Shown here in pieces: positions 8,116 to 16,596 of a stretch of 64,000 nt of DNA (positions are counted from its first letter, which is position 1; every line of letters begins with the position of its first letter). The DNA lies in the NCBI GenBank assembly GCA_035536455.1, contig DATLOC010000009.1:35704-99703 (forward strand), in the 5' to 3' direction. This stretch comes from DASUNQ01 sp035536455. GTDB lineage: Bacteria; Acidobacteriota; Thermoanaerobaculia; Multivoradales; UBA5704. Under the pieces are notes generated by a model. The model saw nothing but the letters and a program-made list of their open reading frames with translations, was not told where the DNA came from and ran no database searches. The position numbers and the translations under genes were made by a program.

Positions 8116-9293
8116 AGCGCCGCAGCACCCTCGTCCTCCTCCTCGCACTCGCCCCCATCCTCGCCGCCGCCGGCGCCCCGCTGCGGGCGGCCGTGCAGCC
8201 GCGCATCGTGACGCCGACCGCGGCGCAGGCGGTCTTCGGCCCGACCGCGTTCGAGGCCACGGTGCAGGCCAACGAGCCGGTGCAGAAGGTCGAGTTCTTC
8301 CTGAACGGCAAGCGGGTGGCGACCTTCAACGCGCCCCCCTACCGCATGGTCGTCGAGGCCGGCGACGACAACGCCGAGCGCGAGTTCAAGGTCGTCGCCG
8401 TCGGCGCTTCCGGCGCCACCGCCAGCGACGTGGCGCGCACCCTGGCGGTGCAGATCGACGACGAGATGACCCTCGAGCTGCAGCAGCTCTTCGTCACCGT
8501 CCAGCGCGGCGGCGAGCGGGCGCTCGACCTCGACGGGGACGACTTCACGATCCAGGACAACGGCAAGGAGCAGAAGCTCATCACCTTCGGGCGCGGCGAG
8601 CTGCCGTTCACGGCCGTCCTGCTGGTCGACAGCAGCGAGAGCATGCAGGGGGAGCGGCTGCGCGCCGCGGTGGACGGCGCCGCCGCCTTCGTCGCCGGCA
8701 TGAAGCCGCTCGACGAGGCGATGCTCGCCCTCTTCTCCGACCGCCTGCTCGCCACCACGCCCTTCACCCAGGACCCGCAGGTGCTGCGGCAGGCGCTGGC
8801 GCAGGTCACGGCCGGCGGCGGCTCGGCGGTGGCCGACCACATGTACATGGCCTTGAAGCTGCTGGAGTCGCAGCAGGGGCGGCGGGTCGTGGTGCTCCTC
8901 TCCGACGGCGCCGAGGTGCACAGCGCCCTGTCGATGCAGGACGCGCTATGGAAAGCGGGGACCAGCCAGACCCTGGTCTACTGGATCCAGTTCGGCGCCA
9001 AGGTCAAGCGGAAGTCCTTCTCCTCGGCCTGGCGCAACGCCGAAGCCAACGCCGCCGAGTTCGACCTGCTCGAGCGCACGGTGCGCGAGAGCGGCGGGCG
9101 GATCGTGACGATCGACTCGATCGAGGAGCTGCCGGCCGCCTTCGGCGCCATCCTCGCCGAGCTGCGCGAGCAGTACGTCCTCGGCTACTACGCCTCCGAC
9201 GCCAAAAACGACGGCCGCTGGCACAAGGTGGCGGTCCGGGTGCGGCGCTCGGGCGTCTCCGTCCGCGTCCGCGACGGCTACTTCGACTTCTAG
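8112..9293 (+). CDS. VWFA-related secreted protein (acidobacterial type)
   Basis: A 393-residue protein. A signal peptide (RRSTLVLLLALAPILAAAGAPLRAA) is followed by an Ig-like segment (about 35-120: VEFFLNGKRVATFNAPPYRM) and a von Willebrand factor A domain. The metal-ion-dependent adhesion site is readable as LLVDSSESMQGERL, with a further GGSAVADHMY element and VVLLSDGAEVHS. The C-terminus REQYVLGYYASDAKNDGRWHKVAVRV is characteristic of the VWFA-related domain family that is expanded in Acidobacteriota. The likely role is extracytoplasmic protein binding. It is coupled to the upstream TPR gene. Confidence 0.88.
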   Translation: MKRRSTLVLLLALAPILAAAGAPLRAAVQPRIVTPTAAQAVFGPTAFEATVQANEPVQKVEFFLNGKRVATFNAPPYRMVVEAGDDNAEREFKVVAVGASGATASDVARTLAVQIDDEMTLELQQLFVTVQRGGERALDLDGDDFTIQDNGKEQKLITFGRGELPFTAVLLVDSSESMQGERLRAAVDGAAAFVAGMKPLDEAMLALFSDRLLATTPFTQDPQVLRQALAQVTAGGGSAVADHMYMALKLLESQQGRRVVVLLSDGAEVHSALSMQDALWKAGTSQTLVYWIQFGAKVKRKSFSSAWRNAEANAAEFDLLERTVRESGGRIVTIDSIEELPAAFGAILAELREQYVLGYYASDAKNDGRWHKVAVRVRRSGVSVRVRDGYFDF

Positions 9294-9371
9294 ACCTGCA
9301 CTGATCCCTTACGTGAGACGGCGGAGGAGGGCTTCCCTGCCGTGCGGATCGCGGTGCGACCCGCCGCGCGT

Positions 9372-9516
9372 GTTCGCCACCTCGCCGAGGTCGCCGCCGC
9401 GCGCCGTGGCGCCAGGTCGTCCCCGCCGTGGCCGCCGCCTGGCCTTCGCCGAAGGCGAGGTCACGCAGGACGGCGAGTTGGTGGCGAAAGCCACGATCGC
9501 CTTCGCGCTCCTCTAA
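9372..9516 (+). pseudogene. 3' remnant of a PaaI-like thioesterase gene
   Basis: The stretch encodes HLAEVAAAR in one frame and, after a deletion and frame change, GRRLAFAEGEVTQDGELVAKATIAFALL in another. Both match the intact thioesterase at 11643-11975 on the other strand, including a near-identical DNA block from GGCCGCCGCC through the end. About 80 nt of the middle and the whole 5' part are missing. It is a decayed duplicate lying immediately upstream of a gene with different base composition. Confidence 0.7.
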
Positions 9517-9542
9517 GAGCTAGTCTGGTAGGAGATGCCTCG

Positions 9543-10238
9543 ATGACCACAAGTCCTCGCCGGAGTTCTTCACGCACCTTGTCAAAGAGAATAGCCCTGC
9601 CAGAGTTTCGCGTGGGAGACGTGTTCCCCCGCAGCGACAAGATGACCGCCCTCATGCGGTTCGTCGTCACGACACGGCCGCTGATCAGCGTGGCCCGAGC
9701 CAACCAGTACTTGCCTGCAGATCTGCTCACCAAGACCGTCGACGCCGAGCAACTCATGCTGGGGTCGATCGCCGACGCCAAGGAAGCCCTCGACGCGTTT
9801 CGCGAGGCGGACCAACTGCGCTGCTTCGCCGGCCTGCAGAAGGTAGCCGACGCGGAGCTTAAAGCGCGCCTACGGCGACTCCGCCTCCACAGCAACCCCC
9901 ATAATCCGAGGTCGCTCTACAAGAAAGTCATTCTGTGGGCGCGTCACAACGCCGGTGGGCACTGGAGCCTCAAGCTCGTTGGTAAGGCACTGGAAGAGTT
10001 CAAGGACAAGAGCGTGCCGGCGTGGGTAGGAGAAGGGGAAAGAGTCATCGACGGCTACATCCCACTTGCCCACGACATCGTTCGCAAGATCTCCAAGATC
10101 TGGGATCGACCCAAGGCTGAGAAACAACGGCTCTCGTCCAGGATCGCGCAGATCCAGGGCGACCTCTTCCACGTCGCCGACGCCGCATGCGCCTTTTCCA
10201 TCGGCCAGACACGGCGCAAGAAAGCCGCCGTCAAATGA
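9543..10238 (+). CDS. Hypothetical protein, compositionally distinct
   Basis: A 231-residue soluble protein I do not recognise. It is mostly helical and basic, with no signal peptide, membrane segment or obvious catalytic motif. Readable stretches include RFVVTTRPLISVARANQYLP, LRLHSNPHNPRSLYKKVIL and GYIPLAHDIVRKISKIWDR. The ATG follows GTAGGAGATGCC, which supplies a ribosome site. Codon use is less G+C-biased than in neighbouring genes. It is flanked on the left by a thioesterase fragment and on the right by decayed sequence, which suggests horizontal acquisition. A cargo gene of a small lost element is possible but unproven. Confidence 0.6.
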   Translation: MTTSPRRSSSRTLSKRIALPEFRVGDVFPRSDKMTALMRFVVTTRPLISVARANQYLPADLLTKTVDAEQLMLGSIADAKEALDAFREADQLRCFAGLQKVADAELKARLRRLRLHSNPHNPRSLYKKVILWARHNAGGHWSLKLVGKALEEFKDKSVPAWVGEGERVIDGYIPLAHDIVRKISKIWDRPKAEKQRLSSRIAQIQGDLFHVADAACAFSIGQTRRKKAAVK

Positions 10239-10661
10239 CCAGCCCCGGCCGACCGGCCGGGCCCGAAGTCAACTCTGCTGCTTCAGCTTGGGCTTCTTCG
10301 GAGCCCGGCGGGTTTCCGCTGCCCGGAAGCGGCGATGGAAACCGAGCAGCAGGCTGCGCCGGTGCCGGTCCTCCGGCACGTGGGCGATCCCCACAACTAC
10401 CGTACCCGGCCGGAGAGGGAGGCGATGGCCCGGTCCTTGAGCTCGATCGCGCGAGACGGCGTCGCCCGGGGTGCGCAAATCCTCCCCACGGTGCGTGGGC
10501 GAATTCCCGCGGTCAAGGGCCTGCTCGTCTGGAGGGGTGGCGGAGGGTTCCCCGCCTGGTCCTCCGTGCCTCCATGCCGCGTGGCCGGCCCGGATGGCCC
10601 CAGGGCGTTTTCCCTTTGAGCTCCAAGCCGTGGCCCGCGCCTCCCTGAATCTCCGGTCATC
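10239..10661. other. Intergenic stretch without recognisable genes
   Basis: Several overlapping frames are open on both strands but none shows a family signature, a ribosome site with sensible codon use, or conserved motifs. A minus-strand frame ends in RRAPKKPKLKQQS, which could be the tail of a decayed gene. I treat the stretch as eroded accessory DNA. Confidence 0.5.
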
Positions 10662-10785
10662 CCGCCCGCGCGCCTCGCGCGCCACTTGGTCGGTGACGAT
10701 CAGCGTGCCGGGCGCGCCGGCGTCGAGTAGCGCGCTGCCGTCCTCGCCGGGGGCCGAGCCCGAGGGCGTCGTTGAGGCCTTGCAT
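10662..10785 (-). pseudogene. Mosaic fragment: thioesterase 5' end joined to carbamate kinase 3' end
   Basis: Reading leftwards from an ATG at 10785, MQGLNDALGL and, after a single-base insertion, APGEDGSALLDAGA match the start of the intact thioesterase in this window (MTDFNTALGLAPGEDGSVVLDAGA). The frame then continues directly into PGTLIVTDQVAREA, which is the C-terminal tail of the carbamate kinase encoded at 50726-51754. About 36 of 39 nucleotides agree between the two carbamate kinase tails. The join has no plausible function and marks past rearrangement. Confidence 0.7.
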
Positions 10786-10905
10786 TCTGGCAGCACAAAG
10801 GAGCGGCGCGCGAGGCGGCCGGCCGGTTGACTGTCTTTCTCGGGTCACGCTCGGTTGGTGGCGCCGGGAGCGGTCTCCAAGAACTTCCGGGGGATAGCGG
10901 GACGT

Positions 10906-11319
10906 CTACTCCTCGGACCGGGCTAGCTCGTCGACGAACTCCCGAGGAGACACGACCCGAAAGGCAGAGGTCAACGAAAGCGGGTAGTGCTTCAGGTTCC
11001 CCGTCACTAGGTGAGAAGCTCGGCCAGCGACGGCAACTTCCATGAACATGGCGTCGTCCGAGTCCGGCAGCGTTAGTGCCAAGGGCCGCGCCAGCACGTC
11101 CACGCCGCCACTCTGGATCTGCTGCAAGAAGACCTCCACGAGTCGCCGCTCGAAGCGGAACTTCGGCCGCAGGAGAACCTGCCGGTATTCGGTCAGGATC
11201 CTGGCGTCGTAGCACAGGTCCAGATTGCCGACGGCGACGAGGCGAACGATCTGGCCAGAGGGACCGAAAGCGTTGAGCAGCCCGGACACGACCACGTTCG
11301 TGTTCAGGACGATCGGCAT
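10906..11319 (-). CDS. PIN-domain toxin of a type II toxin-antitoxin pair
   Basis: A 137-residue PIN-fold protein of the 'putative toxin component' group. Three of the four acidic clusters of the RNase centre are visible: E in LTEYRQVLL, and the aspartates of LTLPDSDDAMFMEVA. The first motif, normally DTN at the N-terminus, reads VLNTNVVVSGLL, so the first catalytic Asp is Asn6. That may reduce or abolish RNase activity. It lies 14 nt downstream of a Phd/YefM-like antitoxin gene in the same orientation. If active it would cleave RNA when the antitoxin is degraded. Confidence 0.82.
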   Translation of the reverse strand: MPIVLNTNVVVSGLLNAFGPSGQIVRLVAVGNLDLCYDARILTEYRQVLLRPKFRFERRLVEVFLQQIQSGGVDVLARPLALTLPDSDDAMFMEVAVAGRASHLVTGNLKHYPLSLTSAFRVVSPREFVDELARSEE

Positions 11320-11333
11320 GCCGGGCTGGGGTG

Positions 11334-11615
11334 TCAGCGCGTGCGGCGCGCGGCTTGGATCTCCTCGTCGATCTCCTCAGGGGAGATCACCGCGAGGCCC
11401 CGCTCGGAGGAGAGGCGCTGTAGCTCCGTGACGGCCGCGAGGGCCCGTGCCCGGCGTAGGGCCGCGAGGGTTTCCGCCAGCTGTTCCTCCCGCACGGGAG
11501 CCAGGACTGCTACCGGACGGCCATCGACGGTGACCACCCATTCCTCTTCGGGCACGAGATCGCGGAGGGCACGCTCCGGTTCCCGCTGCAGCTCCTCGAG
11601 AGTAAGAAACTTCAT
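11334..11615 (-). CDS. Phd/YefM-like antitoxin
   Basis: A 93-residue protein with the N-terminal pattern of Phd/YefM-type antitoxins: FLTLEELQREPERALRDL followed by EEEWVVTVDGRPVAVLAPV. It also has a charged C-terminal helix (LSSERGLAVISPEEIDEEIQAARRTR) suited to wrapping a toxin. It precedes the PIN-domain gene by 14 nt, the standard antitoxin-first order, so it probably neutralises that protein and represses the operon. The upstream spacer to the thioesterase stop is only 27 nt. Confidence 0.8.
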   Translation of the reverse strand: MKFLTLEELQREPERALRDLVPEEEWVVTVDGRPVAVLAPVREEQLAETLAALRRARALAAVTELQRLSSERGLAVISPEEIDEEIQAARRTR

Positions 11616-11642
11616 CGCGGGAACGCTAGCACAACGGACCAG

Positions 11643-11975
11643 CTAGCCCAGTAGCGCGAAGGTGATCGTTGCCTTCGCCACCAGCTCGCCTTCCTGCGTG
11701 ACCTCGCCTTCGGCGAAGGCCAGGCGGCGGCCGCGGCGGAGGACCCGGCCGCGGCCGACGAGGCGGCCGGGGCGGGCGCGGGAGAGGAGCTGCACGCTGA
11801 CCGCGGCGGGGACCACAGGGGCACCCACGGCGCGCGCGGCGGCGACCTCGGCGAGGGTGGCGAGGACCGCGAAGTGCACCGTGTCGGGCGCCACCTCGTG
11901 CGCGGCGCCGGCGTCGAGCACGACGCTCCCGTCCTCGCCGGGCGCGAGGCCGAGGGCGGTGTTGAAGTCGGTCAC
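11643..11975 (-). CDS. PaaI-like hotdog-fold thioesterase
   Basis: A 110-residue hotdog-fold protein beginning with GTG. The order NTALGLAPGEDGSVVLDAG, VHFAVLATLAEVAAARAVGAP, SVQLLSRARPGRLVGRGRVLRRGRR and FAEGEVTQEGELVAKATITF follows PaaI/YbgC-type acyl-CoA thioesterases, with the strand-helix pattern intact. It probably hydrolyses acyl-CoA or aryl-CoA thioesters; substrate unknown. Two damaged copies of this gene lie about 1-2.5 kb to the left, so the locus has undergone duplication. The family has many members of low sequence similarity, so assignment is to fold level. Confidence 0.78.
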   Translation of the reverse strand: MTDFNTALGLAPGEDGSVVLDAGAAHEVAPDTVHFAVLATLAEVAAARAVGAPVVPAAVSVQLLSRARPGRLVGRGRVLRRGRRLAFAEGEVTQEGELVAKATITFALLG

Positions 11976-12036
11976 TCCCGGAGTATAGCCTCGCGCCCGC
12001 GCTCAGCCCCGACACGTCCGGCGCACGGAGGCGGCC

Positions 12037-13242
12037 TTGCGATTCATCTCCCTCTTCGGGATGTTGGTCATGCTCCTGCTCGCCTGGTCGATGTCGAACA
12101 ACAAGCGCATCATCCCCTGGCGGGCCGTGATCACCGGCACCCTCCTCCAGCTCCTCTTCGCCGTCATCATCCTGAAGACCCCGGCCGGCGAGGCCTTCTT
12201 CGCCTGGCTCTCCGGCGCGGTGACGGTCTTCCTCGACTTCTCCGACGCCGGCGCCCGCTTCATGTTCGGCGACGGCTTCGGCGAGCACTTCTTCGCCTTC
12301 AAGGTGCTGCCGACGATCATCTTCTTCTCCAGCGTCATCACCGTCCTCTACTACGTCGGCGTCATCCAGTTCATCGTCCGCGTCTTCGCCTGGGTCATGG
12401 TGCGGGTGATGGGCACGTCCGGGGCCGAGTCGCTGGCCTCGGCGGTCAACGTCTTCGTCGGCCAGACGGAGGCGCCGCTGCTGATCAAGCCGTACGTGCC
12501 GTTCCTCACCCAGTCCGAGCTGATGGCGGTGATGACCGGCGGCTTCTCCAACCTGGCCGGCGGCGTGCTCGCCGCCTACGTCGGCATGGGGGTGGACGCC
12601 GGGCACCTCATCGCCTCCAGCGTCATGTCCGCGCCGGCGAGCCTGCTGATGGCGAAGCTCGCCTTCCCCGAGATCGAGGAGAGCCGCACCAAGGGGCAAG
12701 TCACGCTGGAGCCCGAGCGCCCGTGGTCGAACGTCCTCGACGCCGCCGCCGACGGCGCCACGGACGGCATGAAGCTGGCCCTCAACGTCGCCGCGATGCT
12801 CATCGCCTTCATCGGCCTGGTGGCGCTGACCAACGCCCTGCTGGTGTGGGCCGGCGGGCTCTTCGGCTACCCCGAGCTGACGCTCGAGCTGATCCTGGGC
12901 GTCCTCTTCCAGCCGCTCGCCTGGGTGATGGGGGTGCCGTGGCGCGAGGCCGCGGACGTCGGGTCGCTGCTCGGCATCAAGACCGTGGTCAACGAGTTCG
13001 TGGGCTACATCCGGCTGCAGGAGATGGTCGCCGCGGGCGAGCTCTCCGACCGCTCGCGCATCATCGCCACCTACGCCCTTTGCGGCTTCTCCAACTTCTC
13101 CTCGATCGCCATCCAGATCGGCGGCATCGGCGCCCTCGCCCCGGAGCGGAAGTCGGACCTCGCCCGCCTCGGGCTGCGCGCCATGATCGCCGGCTCCCTC
13201 GCCACCTTCCAGACCGCCACGATCGCCGGGATGCTGCTGTGA
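12037..13242 (+). CDS. nupC: NupC-type concentrative nucleoside transporter (CNT family)
   Basis: A 401-residue inner-membrane cation-coupled nucleoside importer. The CNT signatures are all present: FVGQTEAPLLIKPY, the MTGGFSNLAGGVLAAYVGMG helical hairpin, GIKTVVNEFVGY and the C-terminal YALCGFSNFSSIAIQIGGIG. About ten hydrophobic segments are visible. The start is TTG preceded by GGAG at a 6-nt distance; no ATG or GTG fits better. The stop overlaps the next gene (S9 peptidase) by GTGA, implying coupled translation. Confidence 0.93.
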   Translation: MRFISLFGMLVMLLLAWSMSNNKRIIPWRAVITGTLLQLLFAVIILKTPAGEAFFAWLSGAVTVFLDFSDAGARFMFGDGFGEHFFAFKVLPTIIFFSSVITVLYYVGVIQFIVRVFAWVMVRVMGTSGAESLASAVNVFVGQTEAPLLIKPYVPFLTQSELMAVMTGGFSNLAGGVLAAYVGMGVDAGHLIASSVMSAPASLLMAKLAFPEIEESRTKGQVTLEPERPWSNVLDAAADGATDGMKLALNVAAMLIAFIGLVALTNALLVWAGGLFGYPELTLELILGVLFQPLAWVMGVPWREAADVGSLLGIKTVVNEFVGYIRLQEMVAAGELSDRSRIIATYALCGFSNFSSIAIQIGGIGALAPERKSDLARLGLRAMIAGSLATFQTATIAGMLL

Positions 13243-15116
13243 GGAGGCTCCTCCTCCTCGCCCTGGGTCTCCTGCTTGCCGCGCCGCCGGCGGGCGCGGC
13301 GGCGGCCGACGACCTCGAGGCCGCGGTGGCGCGGATGACCAAGATCGGCTCCTGCTTCTCCCCCAGCTTCTCGCCGGACGGCACGGAGATCGCCTTCGTC
13401 TCGACCCTCTCCGGGCTGCCGCAGGTCTGGGTGGTGCCGGCCGCCGGCGGCTGGCCGCGGCAGGTGACCGCCTTCGACGACCCGGTGGGGGAGGTCGCCT
13501 GGTCGCCCGACAGTGCCTGGCTGGCGCTCACCGTGGCGCCCGGCGGCGGGCTCAACACGCAGATCTACCTGGTGCGCCCCGACGGCCGCGACCCGGTGCG
13601 CCTGACCGACGGCGGCAAGGAGAACAACTGGCTGGGCCCCTGGAGCGACGACGGCCGCCGGCTCGGCTTCTCCTCGAACCGCGGCGGCGCGGCGTCGATG
13701 GACAGCTACCTCTACGACCTCGAGCGCCGGGAGGCGCGGCTGGCGGCCAGGAACCCCGGGGTCGGCACCTTCTCCGACCTGAGCCGCGACGGCCGCCGCG
13801 CCGTCGTCGGCCGGGTCGTCAGCCGCAGCGACAGCGACCTCGTGCTGCTCGACCTCGCGACCGGCGCCGAGACGCTGCTGACCCCGCACGCGCCGCCGGG
13901 CAACTTCTTCGGCGGCTTCTTCGCGCCGGACGGCGGCGCGGTCTACCTGGGCGCCGACCAGGACCGCGACCTCGTCGCCTTCGCCCGCGTGCGTCTCGGG
14001 CCGGACGGCGCGGCGAGCCCGCTGGAGGTGCTGGCGGCACGAGACGAGGCCCCCCTCGGGGGCCTCGCGGTCAGCCGCGACGGCGCCACCGCGGCGCTCC
14101 TCTGGAACGTCGGCGGGCGCAACGAGCTGGCCTTCCTCGACCTCGCGAGCGGCCGCGTTACCCCCGGCCCGGCGCTGCCGGCCGACATCGTCGGCGGCCT
14201 CACCTTCTCGCGCGACGGCAAGCTCCTCGCCTTCAACCTCTCGGGCTCGACCCGCCCGTCCGACGTCTGGGTGCTGGAGCGCGCCAGCGGCCGCCTCACC
14301 CAGGTCACCTTCAGCCCGCACGCCGGCGTCGATCTCGACGCCCTGGTGCGCCCCGAGCTGGTGCGTTTCCCGGCCAAGGACGGCCTCGAGCTCTCGGGCT
14401 GGCTCTACCGCCCGCCCAGCGCCGCCGGCACGCGCCCCTACGTCCTCTCCTTCCACGGCGGCCCCGAGGCGCAGGAGCGGCCGTCGTTCCGCGCCGACTA
14501 CCAGGCCCTCCTGGCGCGCGGCATCGGCGTCTTCGCCCCCAACGTGCGCGGCTCCTTCGGCTTCGGCAAGCGCTTCGTCAACCTGGACAACGGGCCGCTG
14601 CGGGTGGGGGCGGTGGAGGACATCCGGGCCGCCGCCGACTGGCTGGTGGCGAGCGGGGCGGCCGCGCCCGGCAAGCTCGGCATCATGGGCGGCTCCTACG
14701 GCGGCTACATGACGATGGCGGGCCTGACCGCCTACCCCGACCTCTTTGCCGCCGGCGCCAACCTCTACGGGGTGGTCAACTTCGAGACCTTTTTCCAGCA
14801 TACCGAGGGGTGGATGGCGGCGATCTCGACCGTCGAGTACGGCGATCCGAAGACCCAGGGCGCCATGCTGCGCGACCTCTCGCCGATCCACCGGGTGGAC
14901 CGGGTGAAGGCGCCGACGATCGTCCTCCACGGCGCCAACGACACCAACGTCCCGGTGGTCGAGGCCGAGCAAGTGGTCGCGAGCCTGAAGGGCCGCGGGG
15001 TGCCGGTCGAGTACGTCCTCTTCCCCGACGAGGGGCACGGCTTTCGCAAGCTCCCGAACCGGATGCGCGCCAACGTTGCGATCGTGCGCTGGTTCGAGGA
15101 GCACCTGACGAAGTGA
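13239..15116 (+). CDS. S9 family prolyl oligopeptidase-type peptidase with WD40-like propeller
   Basis: A 625-residue serine peptidase resembling dipeptidyl aminopeptidase/acylaminoacyl-peptidase. The N-terminus RRLLLLALGLLLAAPPAGA is a signal peptide. A beta-propeller with TolB/PD40-like repeats (FSPSFSPDGTEIAFVS, VAWSPDSAWLAL, RLGFSSNRGG) follows to about residue 350. The C-terminal alpha/beta hydrolase has GGSYGGYM with nucleophile Ser486, Asp568 in HGANDTNVP and His600 in DEGHGF. It probably trims peptides in the periplasm. The GTG start overlaps the nupC stop, and its own stop overlaps the dacB GTG, so the three form one coupled unit. Confidence 0.93.
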   Translation: MRRLLLLALGLLLAAPPAGAAAADDLEAAVARMTKIGSCFSPSFSPDGTEIAFVSTLSGLPQVWVVPAAGGWPRQVTAFDDPVGEVAWSPDSAWLALTVAPGGGLNTQIYLVRPDGRDPVRLTDGGKENNWLGPWSDDGRRLGFSSNRGGAASMDSYLYDLERREARLAARNPGVGTFSDLSRDGRRAVVGRVVSRSDSDLVLLDLATGAETLLTPHAPPGNFFGGFFAPDGGAVYLGADQDRDLVAFARVRLGPDGAASPLEVLAARDEAPLGGLAVSRDGATAALLWNVGGRNELAFLDLASGRVTPGPALPADIVGGLTFSRDGKLLAFNLSGSTRPSDVWVLERASGRLTQVTFSPHAGVDLDALVRPELVRFPAKDGLELSGWLYRPPSAAGTRPYVLSFHGGPEAQERPSFRADYQALLARGIGVFAPNVRGSFGFGKRFVNLDNGPLRVGAVEDIRAAADWLVASGAAAPGKLGIMGGSYGGYMTMAGLTAYPDLFAAGANLYGVVNFETFFQHTEGWMAAISTVEYGDPKTQGAMLRDLSPIHRVDRVKAPTIVLHGANDTNVPVVEAEQVVASLKGRGVPVEYVLFPDEGHGFRKLPNRMRANVAIVRWFEEHLTK

Positions 15117-16582
15117 CGGTCCGGAGAAAGCACGGGTGGCTGGGAATCCTGCCACTTCTTCTCGCCGCCGCGGCCGTCGCGGCGGCGGCGCCCGCAGCGG
15201 ACACTCCGCTCGCCCCCCGCCTCACGGCAGCCCTCGACGGCCAGGTCCGCGCCGCCCGCGGCACGGCGCCGGCCTTGGGCGTCCACGTCGTCGAGCTCGA
15301 CAGCGGCGAGACCGTCTACGCCTGGGCCGCGGACGAGCCGCGCATCCTGGCCTCCAACACCAAGCTCCTGACCACCGCCGCCGTCCTCGACGCCCTCGGC
15401 CCCGGCTACCTCTTCGAGACCCGCCTGCTGCTGCGCGGCACGGTCGCCGACGGCGTGCTGCGCGGCGACCTCGGCGTCGTCGGCGGCGGCGACCCGCAGA
15501 TCTCGGGGCGCAGTTGGGAAGGGGACCCCTACGGCGTCTTCCGCCAGTGGGCGGCGGCGCTGCGCGAGCGCGGTGTGGCGCGCGTGGACGGCGACCTGTT
15601 GCTCGACCACGGCCTCTTCGACGGCCTCGCCGTCCACCCCGACTGGCCGCGCGACCAGCTCACCCGCTGGTACGAGGCGCCGGTCGACGGGCTCTCGTTC
15701 AGCGACAACTGCGTCCTGGTGCGGGTCTGGCCGGGGACGCTGGGCGGGCCGCCGCGCGTCGAGCTGGTGCCGCCGGCGCCGCTGCTGCCGATCGAGAACA
15801 CGGCGCGCACGACGCCCTCGGCGCGCGGCCAGTTCGTGCACATCAACCGCCAGGGCGGCGTCATCGAGGTCGGCGGACGGATCTGGTACGGCTCCGGGCC
15901 GGTCGAGACCTGGGTGACGGTGCCCGACCCGGTGGCCTGGTTCGGCGCCGGGCTGCGCGACGCGCTGTCGCGGGAGGGGGTGGAGCTGCGCGGGCGGCTG
16001 GTGCCGGTGGAGCGGTTGCCGGGGCCGCTCTGGGAGCGGGTGGCGGTCCACCGCAGCGACCTCGTCGAGGCGATCCGCGTCACCAACAAGCGGAGCCAGA
16101 ACTTCTACGCCGAGAGCCTGCTCAAGCTGCTGGCCGCCGAGCGCTGCGGCGAGGGGAGCTGGCGGGCCGGGGTCAAGGCGGTGGAGGAGTGGCTGGCGTC
16201 GATCGGCGTGGCGCCGGGCGCCGGCTTCGTGATGAGCGACGGCTCGGGCATGAGCCGCGAGAACCGCTTCAGCCCGCGGCAGCTCACCACGCTGCTGCGC
16301 CACATGTACTTCCACCCGGCGGGGACGGAGTTCGTCCAGTCGCTTGCCTACGGCGGCGAGGACAACGGCTCGTGGAAGAAGCGCCTCGCCGACCCGCCCT
16401 ATGCCGGCAACGTCTACGCCAAGACCGGCACCCTCGACGGCGTCTCCACCCTCTCCGGCTACGCCAAGGCGATCTCAGGCAAGGTCTACGCCTTCTCGAT
16501 CCTCTGCAACCAGGCCCGCAGCGCCGCCGACGCCCGCCAGTTCCAAGACCGCATCGTCATGGCGCTGGTGGACAACGGGTAG
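15113..16582 (+). CDS. dacB: D-alanyl-D-alanine carboxypeptidase/endopeptidase (PBP4 type, S13)
   Basis: A 489-residue periplasmic penicillin-binding protein that trims or cleaves peptidoglycan cross-links. The signal peptide lies in residues 8-28. The serine transpeptidase-like motifs are all present: SxxK as SNTK (Ser81, Lys84), SxN as SQN (Ser328, Asn330) and KTGT at Lys437. The large insertion between motifs 1 and 2 is typical of class C PBPs. The GTG start shares GTGA with the stop of the S9 peptidase gene. Confidence 0.93.
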   Translation: MTVRRKHGWLGILPLLLAAAAVAAAAPAADTPLAPRLTAALDGQVRAARGTAPALGVHVVELDSGETVYAWAADEPRILASNTKLLTTAAVLDALGPGYLFETRLLLRGTVADGVLRGDLGVVGGGDPQISGRSWEGDPYGVFRQWAAALRERGVARVDGDLLLDHGLFDGLAVHPDWPRDQLTRWYEAPVDGLSFSDNCVLVRVWPGTLGGPPRVELVPPAPLLPIENTARTTPSARGQFVHINRQGGVIEVGGRIWYGSGPVETWVTVPDPVAWFGAGLRDALSREGVELRGRLVPVERLPGPLWERVAVHRSDLVEAIRVTNKRSQNFYAESLLKLLAAERCGEGSWRAGVKAVEEWLASIGVAPGAGFVMSDGSGMSRENRFSPRQLTTLLRHMYFHPAGTEFVQSLAYGGEDNGSWKKRLADPPYAGNVYAKTGTLDGVSTLSGYAKAISGKVYAFSILCNQARSAADARQFQDRIVMALVDNG

Positions 16583-16596
16583 CTCGGGCCGTCCCG

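Noticed and set aside
9342..9542. N-terminal extension of the 231-residue hypothetical protein
   Set aside because: The upstream part of that frame is thioesterase-derived pseudogene DNA; the ATG at 9543 has a good ribosome site.
10269..10848. Minus-strand frames of 175 and 171 codons in the 10.3-11.2 kb stretch
   Set aside because: They string together thioesterase and carbamate kinase shards in mixed frames, with no complete domain.
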